Source: Monarcha castaneiventris obscurior (lineage: Eukaryota > Chordata > Aves > Passeriformes > Monarchidae). From it: a stretch of DNA of 64,000 bases. The notes under the pieces were generated by a model. It was not told where the DNA came from. It made no database searches and worked only from the letters and a program-made list of their open reading frames with translations. A program made the translations under genes and the position numbers. Location: positions 38,462,501-38,526,500 of the forward strand of contig JAMPIT010000230.1 in assembly GCA_026261815.1 (NCBI GenBank), given 5' to 3'. The stretch's first letter is position 1. Each line of letters starts with the position of its first letter. Positions 24,201 through 38,100 of this stretch are shown here, in pieces.

Positions 24201-26543
24201 TTCCTACTTTTGCACCTGGCTCCATTCCTTGCGAGGTGTTTATAGGCATTTTGGACAGACAGAAGGATGCTTTTCAGAAATACTCAGCACAGTGGTTGAG
24301 TCTAAGTCCTTAGCTAATCAGGTGTTTAACAGAAAAGCTCTTCCTCCTGCTTTACATAGAAAATATCATATAATAATAATCTACTTCTCCCATAGCAAAC
24401 CAAGTCAGGGAAGTTAAGACTTCCCCTAACTTTGAATAGCTCTCTAAGATACTTGTGCAGGTCCTTTCATAGCCAGCTGTGAATCGTTTGGGCAGGAATT
24501 GGACAGGAACAGCTGCTTAAACACCTGCTACAAGGCCTTTGATCTCTCCTACTACAACAATAACTTCTAAGCCTTTGAAAGTTTTCTCATCTGGAGAAGA
24601 AGATACAGTTGAAATTTCACTGCTATCAGAGCTGCTGCAAGGGTCTACGTGCTGGAGTGGTGATACAGTTTCCTGGTGATTCTTTTATGTAGGTGCATAA
24701 ATTGACTTTCAAAGTGTTTATGATTATGTGGAAGTAAATAACCCTGAATGTTTTCCTGCAGTGAAGTGCAAGAAAGAATGTAGTTGTCATATTCTGGGCA
24801 TTATACGCCTGGCCAGTACCATACTTCCAGTATGCTTTGCTCTAGGGACACCACTGGATAGTTGTTTTGCTCTTCCTCATAGTTAAACTGTGCTTATCAC
24901 AGGGCCAGCTATTTGGACACACAGAGGGTTGTTGCTCTCCATGTTCTGCTGCTCAGGAGTGATTGGGTTGCTAATTCTGCTTTATACAATGTATGGTGCT
25001 GTTTAAGTGATGCCGTGTGCTCTCTGAGATTGCATTTATTGTCACTTAAACAACCACTTCCATGGAAGTATGAGAAGGAGGGTATGATCCCTAGCACAGA
25101 AGTTTAACAGCTGCCTTAATTTTCTTGAGCCTCATGAGATGAATAGCTAGTCCAATTATCCTGATGTAAATGGAAGAGTTGTAGTGGGACACTAGATCCT
25201 GTGTGCAATTAATATTCCTATCATGTGTGGGAGTAACTTCCTGCTTAGTTTTTCCTAATCTGGAACTAATGAAATGTTGACGACAGCATTTGGCATATGC
25301 ACTACAAAACTTCATGTCATTCTTTGTTAGGTACATTTCTGCAACACTGATAACTTGAAACCACTAACATACCTTATTATGAGACAAGGGCTAAAATTTT
25401 AGTTTTTGTCATAGTTTCTAGAGGTAAAAAAAAAATAATAGCGAAATAATACTTGTAGGTCAATAAAGAAAAACTGGAGCCAGTAGAACTTCTCATGTTT
25501 TTATCTGTTCCTGAATAGCTTTGTGTCTCAGGTGGCAAAACCAAGATAAGATTGACTGTGTAGTTTCTGAAACTGAAATTCCCTATGGCTTTCCCCTCTC
25601 TACATATAAATAAATATATTATCAGCTGTTAATAAGTCATTCCAACAGTAAATAATCTTTTAACAGAGCAGTTAATTCATATGAATAATTGAGTTGCAAT
25701 TATGTGGGTTACAAATTGGTTTTACAACATCCAGCTGGGAAAAAGCAGTTTTGGGGATGCTAATAAAATGCTTCTATTACAAACTTTTGGAATTTCAAGA
25801 ATACTGGAGATTTTCGTCACTGTCCTTAGTCATTCAGTGAAATTCAGGTCTACTTTGGATTAGAAACATGTCCGTGGAGAAACATATTAATCTTTGAAAC
25901 CTACATGATAAAGCTCATCAACATCTCCAGCAATCAAAATTAAATGGCTTGCTTAGATAGATATTTCTAATTAATTACATAATTTTAATTTTAAGAAATC
26001 AGACTCAAAAACTTAGTTGCTTACGAAGAGTGCTGTTATTGCAGCTTGTCTTCTAAGTTTGTCTGAAATTTATAGAAAATTGAAATTGGCTAATTTTATT
26101 TACCCTTACATTGTTTCCCCTTCACTCACAATGCAGATCTTTCTCAGAGACACCAGTGGTACAGGCAAAATTGAATTTTATTGTTCTAAATAAGCAAACT
26201 TTCCAGTCATAACCAAGGACAAGTGATCAGATGAACTAGAGATACAGATAGGAAAATAAGTTTATTTTTCCAGCTGTTGATAAAGAAAAGGAGTAATGGA
26301 TTCCACAAGGGAGAGTTGCTGCTGTTGGGGTGGGATACGAACTCCCTGCAGTACCTGCTGCACCACGCATTCTAAAATCTTTTGATAAAAGGAACAGCCT
26401 TAGTTCTGCTTTTTGTGATCCTGTCTAGGCTAGGCAGAGGACAAGGCTTTTCCTGTGGTGCTGCTTCTCTATACAAACCATTTTTTCAATCCTTTTCTAG
26501 CTGTGTGTAGCAGGCTACCTTCCCTATTGCTTAGATGGTTTTG
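21293..26543. other. Non-coding stretch, no gene seen
   Basis: Long AT-rich region with short chance ORFs only. A T/G-rich low-complexity patch occupies about 23310-23375. Stretches such as 22220-22400 and 25620-25740 are rich in TAAT/ATTA homeodomain-type cores but are otherwise unmarked. No transposon was recognised. Confidence 0.55.
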
Positions 26544-26590
26544 CATTTTGCCTGTGCCTGGAACTGCCTTTGCCAGGAGCAGGCAAAGTG
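26544..26590. other. Short stable hairpin (47 nt)
   Basis: TTTTGCCTGTGCCTGG at 26546-26561 pairs with CCAGGAGCAGGCAAAG at 26573-26588 across an 11-nt loop. The plus-strand transcript would have one true mismatch and two G-U pairs. Two more base pairs (26544-26545 with 26589-26590) extend the stem to 18. It is shorter than a typical microRNA precursor, so it is noted as a structure without an assigned role. Confidence 0.6.
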
Positions 26591-27039
26591 AGGCTTTCAT
26601 CAAGGGGAAAAACAGCAGTCCTAACAAGCAGTCTTTACAGCTAGGTTAAGGCAAGAGAACTTATCATAAGTTAGTTGTAACAGAAAAATATGGTCTTGTG
26701 CTGTCTTATCACACTGAAGTTTTCTGTCACTGTCATTCACCAGAAGGAAGGCTGATCCCGGCAACAACAAATAAAATCCACTTGGCCTAGTCAATTCTAA
26801 AAATTGTGCTCAAACTATGCACTGTCCTAGCAGCTATTGTGACTCTAGAACCTTCCAGACAGTGCAGTTTGAGTATAGATTCAGAAGATGTCTGCTATGA
26901 TTTGTCAGGCTTTCTTACAGTTTCTGAGGCTAATTTTTAAGGTTAAGGTCTAGCATAGCTAAAAAGGCTCTGTTAGGATCTGTGTGTGTAGAGCTGGACA
27001 TGTCTGGAGACTGGACAGCAACCACTAGGGACCTGGAGA
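26591..27039. other. Non-coding stretch between hairpin and CR1 fossil
   Basis: No open frame, splice pair or repeat could be recognised. Confidence 0.5.
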
Positions 27040-27185
27040 GCTGCCATCCCTTGCCAGCTCTTAAGAGCAGGGTGGAAACACTTCTCATGCCTAGGCAAAC
27101 ACACTTAGTCTAGCCTTTGGGATAGTACAAGATGCCTCTAAGAAGCCATCCAATTCCAGCTGGAGTATCACAAGAATCTGAGTAT
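27040..27185 (+). mobile_element. Old CR1 3' end, forward orientation
   Basis: The order 'ctgccatccctt', 'agcagggtggaaacactt', 'caaacacacttagtctag' and 'acaagatgcctctaagaa' followed by 'ccatccaattccagctgg' and 'cacaagaatctgag' parallels the forward CR1 3' end. That consensus runs gtgccatccctggaag, ccaggctggatgggac, caacctggtctag, ctagatgatctctgaagg, ccttccaac, then gattctatg. The copy is strongly diverged, so this call is weaker than the element at 50183-50470. The degraded octamer at the end suggests the original 3' terminus is present. Confidence 0.45.
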
Positions 27186-30100
27186 TTGGTGCTCTGTCCA
27201 TACGAAACTTTTCTTACCATTTTGGCAATATTTTTCCTGTCTGATGCTTTTATTTTGAGCTGAACTATGTCTACATAGCACAATCACAAGTCTTTCTGAT
27301 AATCATAGGGAGGTTTTTTCCCTGTGGTCTAACACTTACCCCCACTTCTGTCACACCAACCTCGCCTCTGCAGTTTTTTACTAACTCTTTAATTGAGGGA
27401 CACACTAATTTCAAAACTAAGAGTCATTTTCACCAGGGAAATAAATTGCTTTTGAAAATGTCAAAAAATATGATCATATGGCAACATGTAACATGTGTTA
27501 AACTTGATCTTCCATTACAAAACTGACTTTCCCGTGACTTGTTTAGATTTTTTTCAATATTTCCTCATTGAAAAAAAACCACTTAAAATTCCCAACCAAG
27601 TCTAATGAATTTCTGAAAGAGTATATGCTAGTGTCTGGGAATGCCTAACACCCAGGAAAAAAGGATGTCAAGGAAGATCTGCGTGCAGTTGAGTCGGGGG
27701 AGAGGAGGATGAAATAGCTGAGTCAGATTGGTCTGTGCCAAAATATTACCTGAGGGTTTCTTAAATTGCTGTTCAGCATATCTATGAGAGGTCAGAATAC
27801 TGCAAATGCCAGAAACTCTTTGTGGCATTTATATCTTGCATTGGCAGCTTCTTGAGGCACTGGAAAAGGGAGAGGCAAGAAAAGGAGGAACCTTTTCTTG
27901 TAAATCAACCAGATTTATTTTCAGCCTATGTTGCCATGGAATATGATGCTCCATTATGCTGAGCTCTGTATCTTTACACACACCAGCCTGGACATAGTAA
28001 CAAAACTTCCCTTGCCAGACTCATTTTCTTCAACATTGATTCGCATTAGCTGAACACCTGGCACTTCATATTTTTCACTAAACTGAGCAGTGTTTTTCCA
28101 AATGCTCAAAGTATTGGTACCTTTAAGAAAATATTAATGAGTGATAATCAGAAGCAACCCAACATTTTTGACAAAATGCAGGGTAAGCAACCTTGTGGTT
28201 ACAGCAAAAAATGTAAGCAAGTTTTTTTATAGCATGAAGGCCATGCAAAAGTTTCAACCCAAATACCCCCAGTAATTTGAGTAGATAATAATCTGGATGC
28301 CTGTTAAAATTCATTGTTGTCATATGAACAAACATTTTGGAGGACACCACACTTAAACCCCTTACTGCTTAGTGCTACTTTAGACATTTGTTTGTGATAA
28401 GGTAAATTAGGCATGTTCATCATTATGTGAGTTACTGTTATAATTTCAGAGAAGGTAACCTTTCTACTCTGCTTACCCACACAGTTTAACTATAATAATT
28501 TCATTTTTTATTCATATACAGTAGCATCTATGGTTCTCAAATGGGATTTGAAGTTAAAATGGCTCTTTGTTTTAAAAGCTGTAGGTCAATTACTGGATAA
28601 ACCTTTGCATCTTAGAATTTACTGTGATTAACCATATCATGTTAATGAACACCTTTGAAGGCTACTTTGCTCAAGGATGTTGCAAACAACAGCTGTCATA
28701 GAATGCCCATGAGACATGGAATCTATTTTGGTGTTATAGACAGTAAACAGCAATGAGATTGCACAGGTACATTTACTTAGTTGGATCCATTTGCAATAGA
28801 GAAAATAACTTTTCTAAAGTCAATGGAACAATTCTGTGGCTCAGTCAGGAGTGGCCAGGTCTTCTTCTTGATAGCCCTGTAATCCCTTGGCCAGGCATCT
28901 CTACAAGAGACCTGACTTTTATACTACCTTGCCAAGCTTCCTTATTAAAGCTATATTATAAAGCTCACTCGACTACAAGACCACTGTGCTGGAAGTCAGT
29001 TTTTATTATAGTTTATCTGAGTTCTGATATTAAATAAATTCAAGACTTACAGGAAGCTTTGTGTATCCTGTATATCTTTTCAAACATTATAAAGATAAAT
29101 TCCATGTAAACAACAAAACTTCCCCAGTGTAATGATAGGATAAATTGTGAACTTTACCTCTTTTTGTTCTCAGACTCTTAAAACAGGCACACATAAATGA
29201 ACTAATCAAATTTTTAATCTCATCTGACTCCCACTTCACTTAGCAAATGCAAGATCCTTGATATGCCTCACTTGTTGCATAGTAACCAGCCCATTTTGAG
29301 AAATGCAACTATGCAAGCTGAGAATTAAGACTCATTATGCCTTTGCTGAGGGCTCATTAGGATTGCATGCTGAGGGTGCCATCTTAATTAGGGATGAACC
29401 TGGCCACCTGAAAGTAATTCACACTGGCAGCCAACTGTAGTATTTTCCAATTTTGGATTTGTCTGGCTTCCATCTGCCAGCTTTGTCTTAGCACTGACTT
29501 TCTGTTGACATCAACAGTGATGTTCCTAATATCATGAATTGCATCCTGTCTCTTGGGTGCAATCAAGTTGGACAGTTCCCTTCACAGTATGATTCTGGGA
29601 GGAAGTGGGCTGCTAGCTACAGAAGAGTCATGCTCAAGAAGATGAAATGGAAAATATCAAGTTTAAGACAAACATGAAGTATATGACCTAGAAAACTAAA
29701 ACTTCAAACCAAAATCTCCTGCTTCTTCTTCTAGAAATATTGAGCTGACAAAGCACACCCTTGCACTCTCTGCCATCATTGAAAGTACACTGAACTGATG
29801 CAAGAATGGTACACAGTGTTGTACTTCATTATGTTTCCTAGGACACATTTGCACCTATTTCTAAGGTATCTCAACGACTTGGTGTCAGTGTAACCTACCA
29901 ACCAAGCAACTGGAGCTTTATTTTTATGCTTGTCATATACTAGTGCAGCCTCAGGACAAAATAAGGTGAATGGGTGCAGACGCTATGTCAATTACATTTT
30001 GATGACAGGGCAGTGATATAAGCAAGTCTACATAAGAAAACCTACCGACCCTTGAGAGCATGAACAAAAGTAATTAACTTCTGTGTGAGATGCAAAAAGC

Positions 30101-33100
30101 TAAAAGGGTTGGAAATTCCCTCCTGTATTTCAAATACCACACAGAACAGTAGGCATGCTGCTAGTCTGTTGAATATAGGAAAAGAAAAAGGGTTCATTTA
30201 AGCCACAGCAAAATGCTTGTGATTGTCAGACTGTACTGCAGGCAGCCACAAACCCTCACCAGCCAGGCTAATAGAAAGTGGAAATTGCAACATATTCAGC
30301 TGCATTGAAGTTTGTTTAGTTTTAGCTCTGACACAAACATTTACTGCTATCATGTAGCCACATTTCCTGAAAGTTAGGGATTAAAAATCGAGACGGGTTT
30401 TGCCATGGTATGAGAGGTTAATGGAAAAGTTTCCCCAGGAGAATACTTTTCCAATTTCTTCTGTAACCCAGACTAATAGGAGAATTTGGTATGCTGTACT
30501 TCTTGATATGTTGATTGTTTCTATTGAATAACAGTATTTCATCACATATTCAACATCTTACCTTTCACTCAGGGATTTCCAACTTGGTTTGCCTTCTTTC
30601 TATGGTTGGGGTGAAGCAGAACAATGTTGCAAAAATATCTCCTCCGAGTGAAGGGATGGATAGAAGTTAAGTGGGCTAATGGCTCTAGACAAAGTTTGGT
30701 TGGATTTCTGATCTGTGGAGAGGTTTTACAGCATTTCCACCTGCCCAGAATTTTTTGAGAATTGAAGCCTAACCCTCAGGAAAACAAAAAGAAGTGATAT
30801 CTAGCTGTGCCAGGAATGCAGACTTTACTAACATTCTCAGATTGAAGCCAGCAGAAGTAGAAACTTAAAATATTTATCATATTTTTGTGCACTCTGTGTC
30901 CCTCTCCAGCTCGCACTCAGTGCCCAGGTCATTCTGCACTTCGTCTATGGGGATGACTTATGGAAATTGGGGGCCCCATTAAATAACATGTGTAATGATG
31001 ACGTACTCTTGCAGATTCTGTACTCCATAAAGTTCCCAGGTGATATCCACATCTCCACAGAAATCAACAGCTGCTTCAACACAGACCTGAACAGGCATCT
31101 TTAGAGTCCCACTTTTTTTTCCTCTATTGGTTCCATACCATGCCTTACTCTGGCAAGACAAGTGTTTCTCACTCTAGCTGCTAGGTTTTTGGGCGGTTTC
31201 ATGCAGATATATCACAGTTACAAAATTCTGGATTTCAAATAGTTTCGTGACTGCTTACAGAAATTGGCACAAAGCCATTTTCCTCCCCATTCTCCCATCT
31301 AGTGGTTGGTGCACTGTTGGAAAGTCAAATAATTTAGGGGCATTGTATTCCCTAGTAAGTGTATTTCATATTGGTGAGAAAATAAATCCCAAGGCTAAGT
31401 AATTTAAGACAGAGTACTGTGGTTAAAGGTTGACCACACCTGTAGTTAGTGCTGTTTATTTTCTGGATTTGTTCTGAATTTGGATACAGTTGAATTCCTA
31501 CTGCTGACTTTGTGTACACCAGTAGATTCACTGGGGTTTTAATTCCTGTTTTACTTAAAACAGCAGCACCTATGTCATTTGCTAGTCTGTTTGCCTTGAA
31601 TAGGTTTTTCAATATCTCTATGAGAAGTGTTCACTTGAACATCATCCTTCACTTAAACATGATCCTCTCTAACACACTCCTGTCTATTTTGATTAATTAA
31701 CTTATATGCAATGGTCTAATTTCACCCCCTCACCAGTTGCACCTCATCTCTCTTTGAGTGGGATAAACAACAGAACAGTGCAGACAGATGTTTATACAGA
31801 GATTGGATTTGGCTGGAATTTCTGACTCTTATAAAGAAAAATTCTTGTACATTACGTTCTAGTCAAACAGAGCACACAAATACTCTGTTTTGTTGAAAGA
31901 AAGCCAGTTGTGAATAAGCGTGAAGACTAATAATATAAAAGATCACCTCACTTAAGCTTAAAAATTAATACCATCTGCAGAACTGCTCACAAGCTGGAAT
32001 AGAAAACCACAAGTGACAAAAAAAATCTCAAGAGTATTCAATATTTAAACATGACTGTTTATGGTAAAAAGAATTAGAAAATGGCAGAAAAGCTTTTTAA
32101 GATTTAAAAAAGAACTGAAATATGTACAACAGTGAAAGAGTTTCTATGGATTTCCAGTTAAGTGGAGCATTTTGCAATTAATATAAATAAGGAAGTATCA
32201 AGGTGGAAGGCATGGGGAAATTTTACTTTAGAAAATTTTTTTACAAATTGCTGTTGGGAAAAACATAGGTAATCCTTTAAAATGTAGCACTTAATAAGAA
32301 CCACAGCAAATTTTAAGACAATTCTCTACAGTGGATCATTGTTTCTCATTGCCCAGGATAAAATCAGCCAACAGGTAATTATAAAGTTAATCCCAATAAA
32401 CATATTTTGTCATTATTTGTTGCCCAGTAAGAGCCCATAGATCTCGTTTTAAAAAGGACAGGTTGAGAAGTCAAGCCCTCTCTGTAATCAAGGAGATATC
32501 TAAGGCACTGAGACAAAATCACTTTGATCTGTTGGATATCTGATGACTAACGGAGCTCCCCTAATGTAAACTAATGCGCCGTAATGCATCCCTTTTACTA
32601 TGCACTCAAAATTTCTTGGGAAGAGAAATCTGAAGGAGATGTAGACTGAAAAAGCAAGAGATCATCATGCCCAAAGTGTTTAGCACTGGAACTGCTGCAC
32701 TACTGACCATGAGGGTGTGTTCTGCTAGTCCATGACTGTCTTTCTGCTGCTAATAAGTTTGTTCTTTCTGCTTTAGTCCTTTCATCTGCTGGCGCCTATG
32801 TAATTTTTACAACTGAAGGGATTGCACAAGATTTTTCTTTTGAATTATTTTGGCCTATAAGTATAGTCTTCTGTGGAAAAGAGGTTTATTCTCTATTGGC
32901 ATTGGGAAGCATTATGGGAGGTAGAATTTCTACAGATTTTTCCATCTTTCTTTTGCAAAGCAGTTATTAGGACTTAGTTTTGCATTATTACTTTTGCTTC
33001 TTCATGTTCTAGCATTGTGCTGAGCCACTGACAGTATGTCAGGAAGAACTGTTGTAGCAACTTAGCCTGCTTAATATAAAAAGCTTATAAAATTTGCTAA

Positions 33101-35064
33101 TGTTGAATATAATGGATTTGATACTCTACTACTGAAGTTATCATTTCTGTTGATGCAGTTCTCTCCAGATCAAAATGTGGGGTTGATAATCATAACCTTC
33201 TTTGGTCTGTTCTTCAAGGAACTCTCCTTAATTTCAGATTTTCTTTGGTATATATCTATTTTATATAGCTTAGATTGGGCATTTTTGAGTGTCAGTAATG
33301 TATGCAAGAGCAGAAATTCCTCAAGCATGTTAATGGGCTCCCTTGACCAGGTACTTTCTTTTGTACGTTTTTGTATGTATTGTATGTTGTCTTTGAATCT
33401 CTACAGTGCACAGTCTCACAAGCCTCTGCATCTTATTGCTGTGTTGTAGATTGTTTTGGGTTTTTATGAGCTGATCTGCATCTCTCCTCAGTTCCCTCAT
33501 TCATTATAACTCCCAAAATGGCAGCACTGGTCTGAGACAGCAACCACAAGTAGCGCCCTAGGTGGGTGGTTGTTAACTCATGTTTAGAATGACACCTTCT
33601 CTTTTAGTGTTCCTTTGACGAAACACTCACCTTGAAAATAGAGTAGCTTATAATCAGAATTTACTTAAACAGATCTTCAGAGTTCTATTCTTCTTCAGTA
33701 AAAGATCATTTTTTGACTTTCACTGAAGCACTTCAGTTCATTCTGGGTAAGGTTAGTCAAAAGTTGCCCTTTGTTTCATCTCAATCATCTGAAGGTTCAG
33801 GCTGCAAAGCTTGTCAAGACTCATGCTCTTGGGGTTGCTCATCTCTTTGGGGTTAATTTTGGAAGTCTCTAACTGTCAGTCAACACTTTGTTACGATAAC
33901 CTGAGGTGGGAAGTGGGGAAGACAATGCTTACATAGAATTGAATATAAGAACTATAATGATGGAAAAATAAATACGAACCAAAGTGGATAAGCTTAGAGA
34001 ACAGCATGGAATTTCTTTCTGTTTCTTCAACTTTTCTTTTACGAGACTCCAGTGAGGTATACACAATGCAATGGTTTTGCTAGGCAGTATAGAAACCTTC
34101 TAAAAGTAGGATTAAGTGTTTGATGTTGTTTCCATTTGGAAGAATTCAAGCTGTAACTATTCAGTATTACAAAACCAGAAACCAACAGTATTTGGTAGTG
34201 TCTGCTTTAGGTTCTGGACCAGAACACAGTCTTTCACTGGCTTAGTACTTGTCTAGTGCCCTTCAAACTATACCCTCTTTTTCACACTAAACCAAAAAAA
34301 TTTATTTAAACATACTGTAAATGCTGCTCTTCTGAGAGTTACAGAAAAGAAAGTGTGGCAACCCAAAATGGATTAATTATTAGAAGCTGTTTTCTACAGA
34401 GAGTGCAACAAACAATGCAATGGAGATTTTTAATATACTTCCTTTGACATTCAGCTTTTAGATCTGAGGGTGAGACACATGCAAAGACTCACATGGGGTT
34501 TTTTTTGTGTGGTTGTACCTGTTGTTCAGAAGGCATAAACAGAAAAACAGACCAGTCCCCATACAATTCTGCCTGTGAGTACCTGGCACAGCTTACATTC
34601 AAGCTGATGTGAGCTATTTAAATCCATGTCTAAAGGCAGACTATGTTTTTTATGACAACATTATGTAACTGATTCATATATACGAGCTTTTAAATTTATG
34701 AAATTATTGATTGCTTAATCTTGTCTCTTTCTACCCAAAAAAGTTAGCATAAACATAGATTATTTCATCAAGCTCTCTTTGAAATTATAATATTAGGGGG
34801 CTTCTAAATATTTTAAAGTGGATTCTCCCTATGCCATATCTGAATCAGGATTTGATCAAATATAGAATTGTATTTCCTGAATATGAAGGGACATGGAAAT
34901 GTGTAATCCTAAAAAGCTAAGCATCTATAAACTAATGAAATCTTGTAAATCATATTTTTCCAGTTTTACAAGCCCAAAGCTCCTTTAAGCTAGAATTGTA
35001 AAAAAATCTTATGAATGGCAGACAGTACTGTGATTGTTCATATATTTTATAAATGTAGTGCATC
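27186..35064. other. Long non-coding stretch, no gene seen
   Basis: Nearly 8 kb with short chance ORFs and no recognisable transposon. Two stretches look somewhat protein-like but cannot be supported as genes: minus-strand 31161-30890, broken by two stops, and an ATG-poor open frame at 32713-32967. Both are described under findings. Several A/T runs occur but no long microsatellite. Confidence 0.5.
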
Positions 35065-35130
35065 AAATTCATCCAAATCCTATTGACTTCACTGGAGTTA
35101 CAGAAGGATTTGGAAATGAATTTCAGTTAT
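35065..35130. repeat. Second fragment of the 'attgactt' amniote repeat
   Basis: The sequence 'atccaaatcctattgacttc' followed by 'actggagtta' and 'gaaggatttgg' resembles the pattern atcctgatcccattgacttcaatgggag...aggatttgg, found repeatedly in sauropsid genomes and also seen at 6858-6931. It is short and diverged; orientation and family are not certain. Confidence 0.38.
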
Positions 35131-38100
35131 AGAACCACACCTCAAAGTGCCGCAGCCATTTTAAATAGTCATAACTTTTAATTTTTTGTTAACAGTTCTG
35201 AAAATGGTATCACTTGACAACTGCTTCAGTTTTTCTGTTCTACTCCTTTCTTTTTTAAAAAATTACTTAATTCATTTTTGCTTCCATAATATCAAACAAT
35301 TGGGAGGGTTAAGGGAGAGGTGATTATTTGTAGTTTTGTGAGTATGGGGGACGAGGAGTTTGGCAGTTCTCTTAGACCTCCCTGTCAGGGCACATATTGC
35401 AAAAGTAGTCTGAAACATATCCAAAGAAGACAAACATAGGAACTGAAATTTTAACTCTTATTGGCAATGACGTTAGTAGACTCAACACAGACTCTGGGGT
35501 TTGGATACATTTTTCTTGTTTTTAACTACAGGGACAAAATAACTAATACAGCTTCAATTGCTTCATCCTTTGTGGTATTTTGCTTTAATGGTGGAATATT
35601 TTGGTCTTGCCTTGTGATTGAAAGACCTCTCTGATGTAAACTGGAACTTGTACTTATTTTAAAAGAGTAGAGTGAGTCCACAACACTGCACACACAAGCA
35701 TTTATGTACATATTCCAGGGTGCACTCTCTACATTTAATTATTAGAAACCTGAGAAACCTCTATGTGTTTATAATGTACCACCTTCTGCAAGGCGTCTAA
35801 GTAAAGCAATTTTTTTTTTTTCAAAATTATTATCTCAAGAGCTCTTAAAGCTGTTTACTTTGATTGACCTTTAGGATGGAATTGGAATATTCTGTTCAGT
35901 GAATTTGTAAACAAGCTTGGAAAAATCAAGTAGTAAAATCTGTGAAAGCCATAATTATGCCACATATAATTGTGGTGTGTGGCTTTTTCTCTAATTCTGC
36001 CACATAATGGCTGAAAAGTCGAATCTGCCCTTCTAATTTCTTCCCAAACCTGTTGAGCCAGTGATTGGCATGTTTTCCATCTGGGCAGTGGGAAGTAGCA
36101 ACAAAGGCCAGGAGAAGGAAAGGACTGGGACACACTAGTGAGTGGGCAACAGGAGATGGCCAAACAGCTGTAGTGGGTGGAATGGTGGCAGCAGTTAATA
36201 AAAGCAGAAAGAAAAGAAAGGACCAGGCTGCCAAGAAGGTTTCAGGATGACAGAAGTGATTTGCATAGACCAGTGGTTCCTGTCTTTTCTGTGGCTTAGG
36301 CATACTTGAGAAATTTGGCACTGTGTTTCATTTGACTGAGCTCAGCTACTCCTCTCTCCTCTACGTGGAAATTCCTGCTGTCCCTGTGTCCCCAGCCCAC
36401 CCTGTGGCTGCTGTTTCTATCCTCAAAAAGGCCAGGAGACACTGGAAATAGCTGCACATAGAGACAGTGGTGCTCTGCCAAATTTTATTGCCTTGAGCTC
36501 TGTCACTCGTCAATTCTGTGTTCTTGCCTCAGCAAGGAGAACTACAAATCTCACTGGGAGCTGCTAGGAGAGACCATATTTTGTGGCTTTACCTTTTCTA
36601 TTAATAGATTTCTCTGAGTGGAGGAAGATGGTGTTGGCTTCCCTTACTGAAGACACGCCCTGTTCAGAAGCCAAGTTGTTTCTTCATATCTCTCTTCATA
36701 TCTCAGACACCAATCATGGAGAATGACTGCTACGAACAATAGGTGTCTTGCCAGAGGCAGGTAATGGCAAAAAATGCAATATATCACAGCAGCCAATGTT
36801 GGAAAATTGGGCAACATATTCATAAACTATGGATGTCCATGACAACCAGAAGAGATAATGTTATCACTGCTGCTCCTAATAACAGACACTGGCAACAAAA
36901 CTAGGATTATCCTGCCTCTCCTTTTCCACAGCTGTACTTCTGTGCAAATTCCCCATATCAGCTTTTTGTTTTTCTCTCAAGAAATGTAAATAGCTTCAGT
37001 GTGTGAGCTGAAACCCTGGGTCACACTATAATGGTATTTCCCTTGATTTACAAGCACTCAGAGGACTTTAGTTACCACTAGATTAGGCTAGAGGATCTGC
37101 AGCTTCTTAGAGCTTGATTTGATTTATTTTTATGTGTCACATTTCCTCCTCTCCAGTCCACCTTTGTTGTCTTCACTCTAAGTTCCACACTTCCATTTAA
37201 TATGGATGGTGTGTGGTGTATTATCATTGTTCACTCATTGCTTACTCCTTCAACATGCAGCTGCATACACCTTGGAACTGGACATACCCTAGAGAAGCAC
37301 ATCTGCCTTCCATAGCTTCAGCTCAAACTCAGTTAATAATAAATCTGTACTGATTTTTCTTGGTCTCATAGAAATACTATAATTTATCTCTGTCTCTTTT
37401 GATCTGACATAAACGAGAACACTATTTCTTGAGAAATGTCATACTTTTTGGTGTCTAGATTTTCACCCAGGCTGCAGTTCACCCTTGTAATATATGATCC
37501 AGTCTCTATCAGACAGTCCCAGCTATCCAAATTAAACTAGGGAAAATGATGGACAAATTCTCTTCTTTGAAATCTGACATTCAACCTTCTTTTATGTTCA
37601 TTTGAAAAAGCACAAGAACCTACTGACAGAAGGGGAGGGAGGGAAAGAAAACTTGTTTGGCTCAGTTTTGCTCTTTCTCAGTCAAGCATTGAAAACTGTT
37701 GTTCAAAGTACGCTGAGAATTAGGGAACAGCAAATTTGTGCAATTGAAAACAGTTATGTAAATTGAAATGCCAAATTTCCTGTGCCAGATGCAATATGAA
37801 TTCACTGTAGGGCAAGAGCTATCATTAGAGCTCCCTAGGAAAGGAACTAGAATAGCAAAGTAATGATTTTAGGGTAATATGCTGATGTTATTTGAAAGCT
37901 GGGATTGGGATGCAAACATTTGTGCAGCATTTTGTTTTACGCAGTCCCTTGTTAATGCATCTGGTATTCATTTTAATACCGCTAATCCTAATGGATTCAT
38001 TTAGTACTTGTGGATGTCACAGGCACATCCTGTAGCTGTTGTGCTGTGATGAAGTACTCGATACTGGACACTTAAGGTGTTAGCACATTTCCTTTGATTA

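Noticed and set aside
28810..28870. Possible third copy of the 'attgactt' repeat ('aaagtcaatggaacaattct')
   Set aside because: Only one short block fits and the flanks do not continue the pattern.
33553..33567. CTCF-like 'ccacctagggcgcta' on the minus strand
   Set aside because: The spacing is one base short of the CTCF core, so the central GGC positions do not align.
36270..36320. 'accagtggttcctgtctttt' resembling a hAT terminal sequence (cagtggttctcaac)
   Set aside because: Only about ten bases fit, no inverted partner end was found within 500 bp, and no 8-bp target duplication is visible.
35926..36321. 131-codon minus-strand ORF with a hydrophobic segment
   Set aside because: A second long frame overlaps it on the same strand, there is no family resemblance, and the composition follows a purine-rich plus strand.
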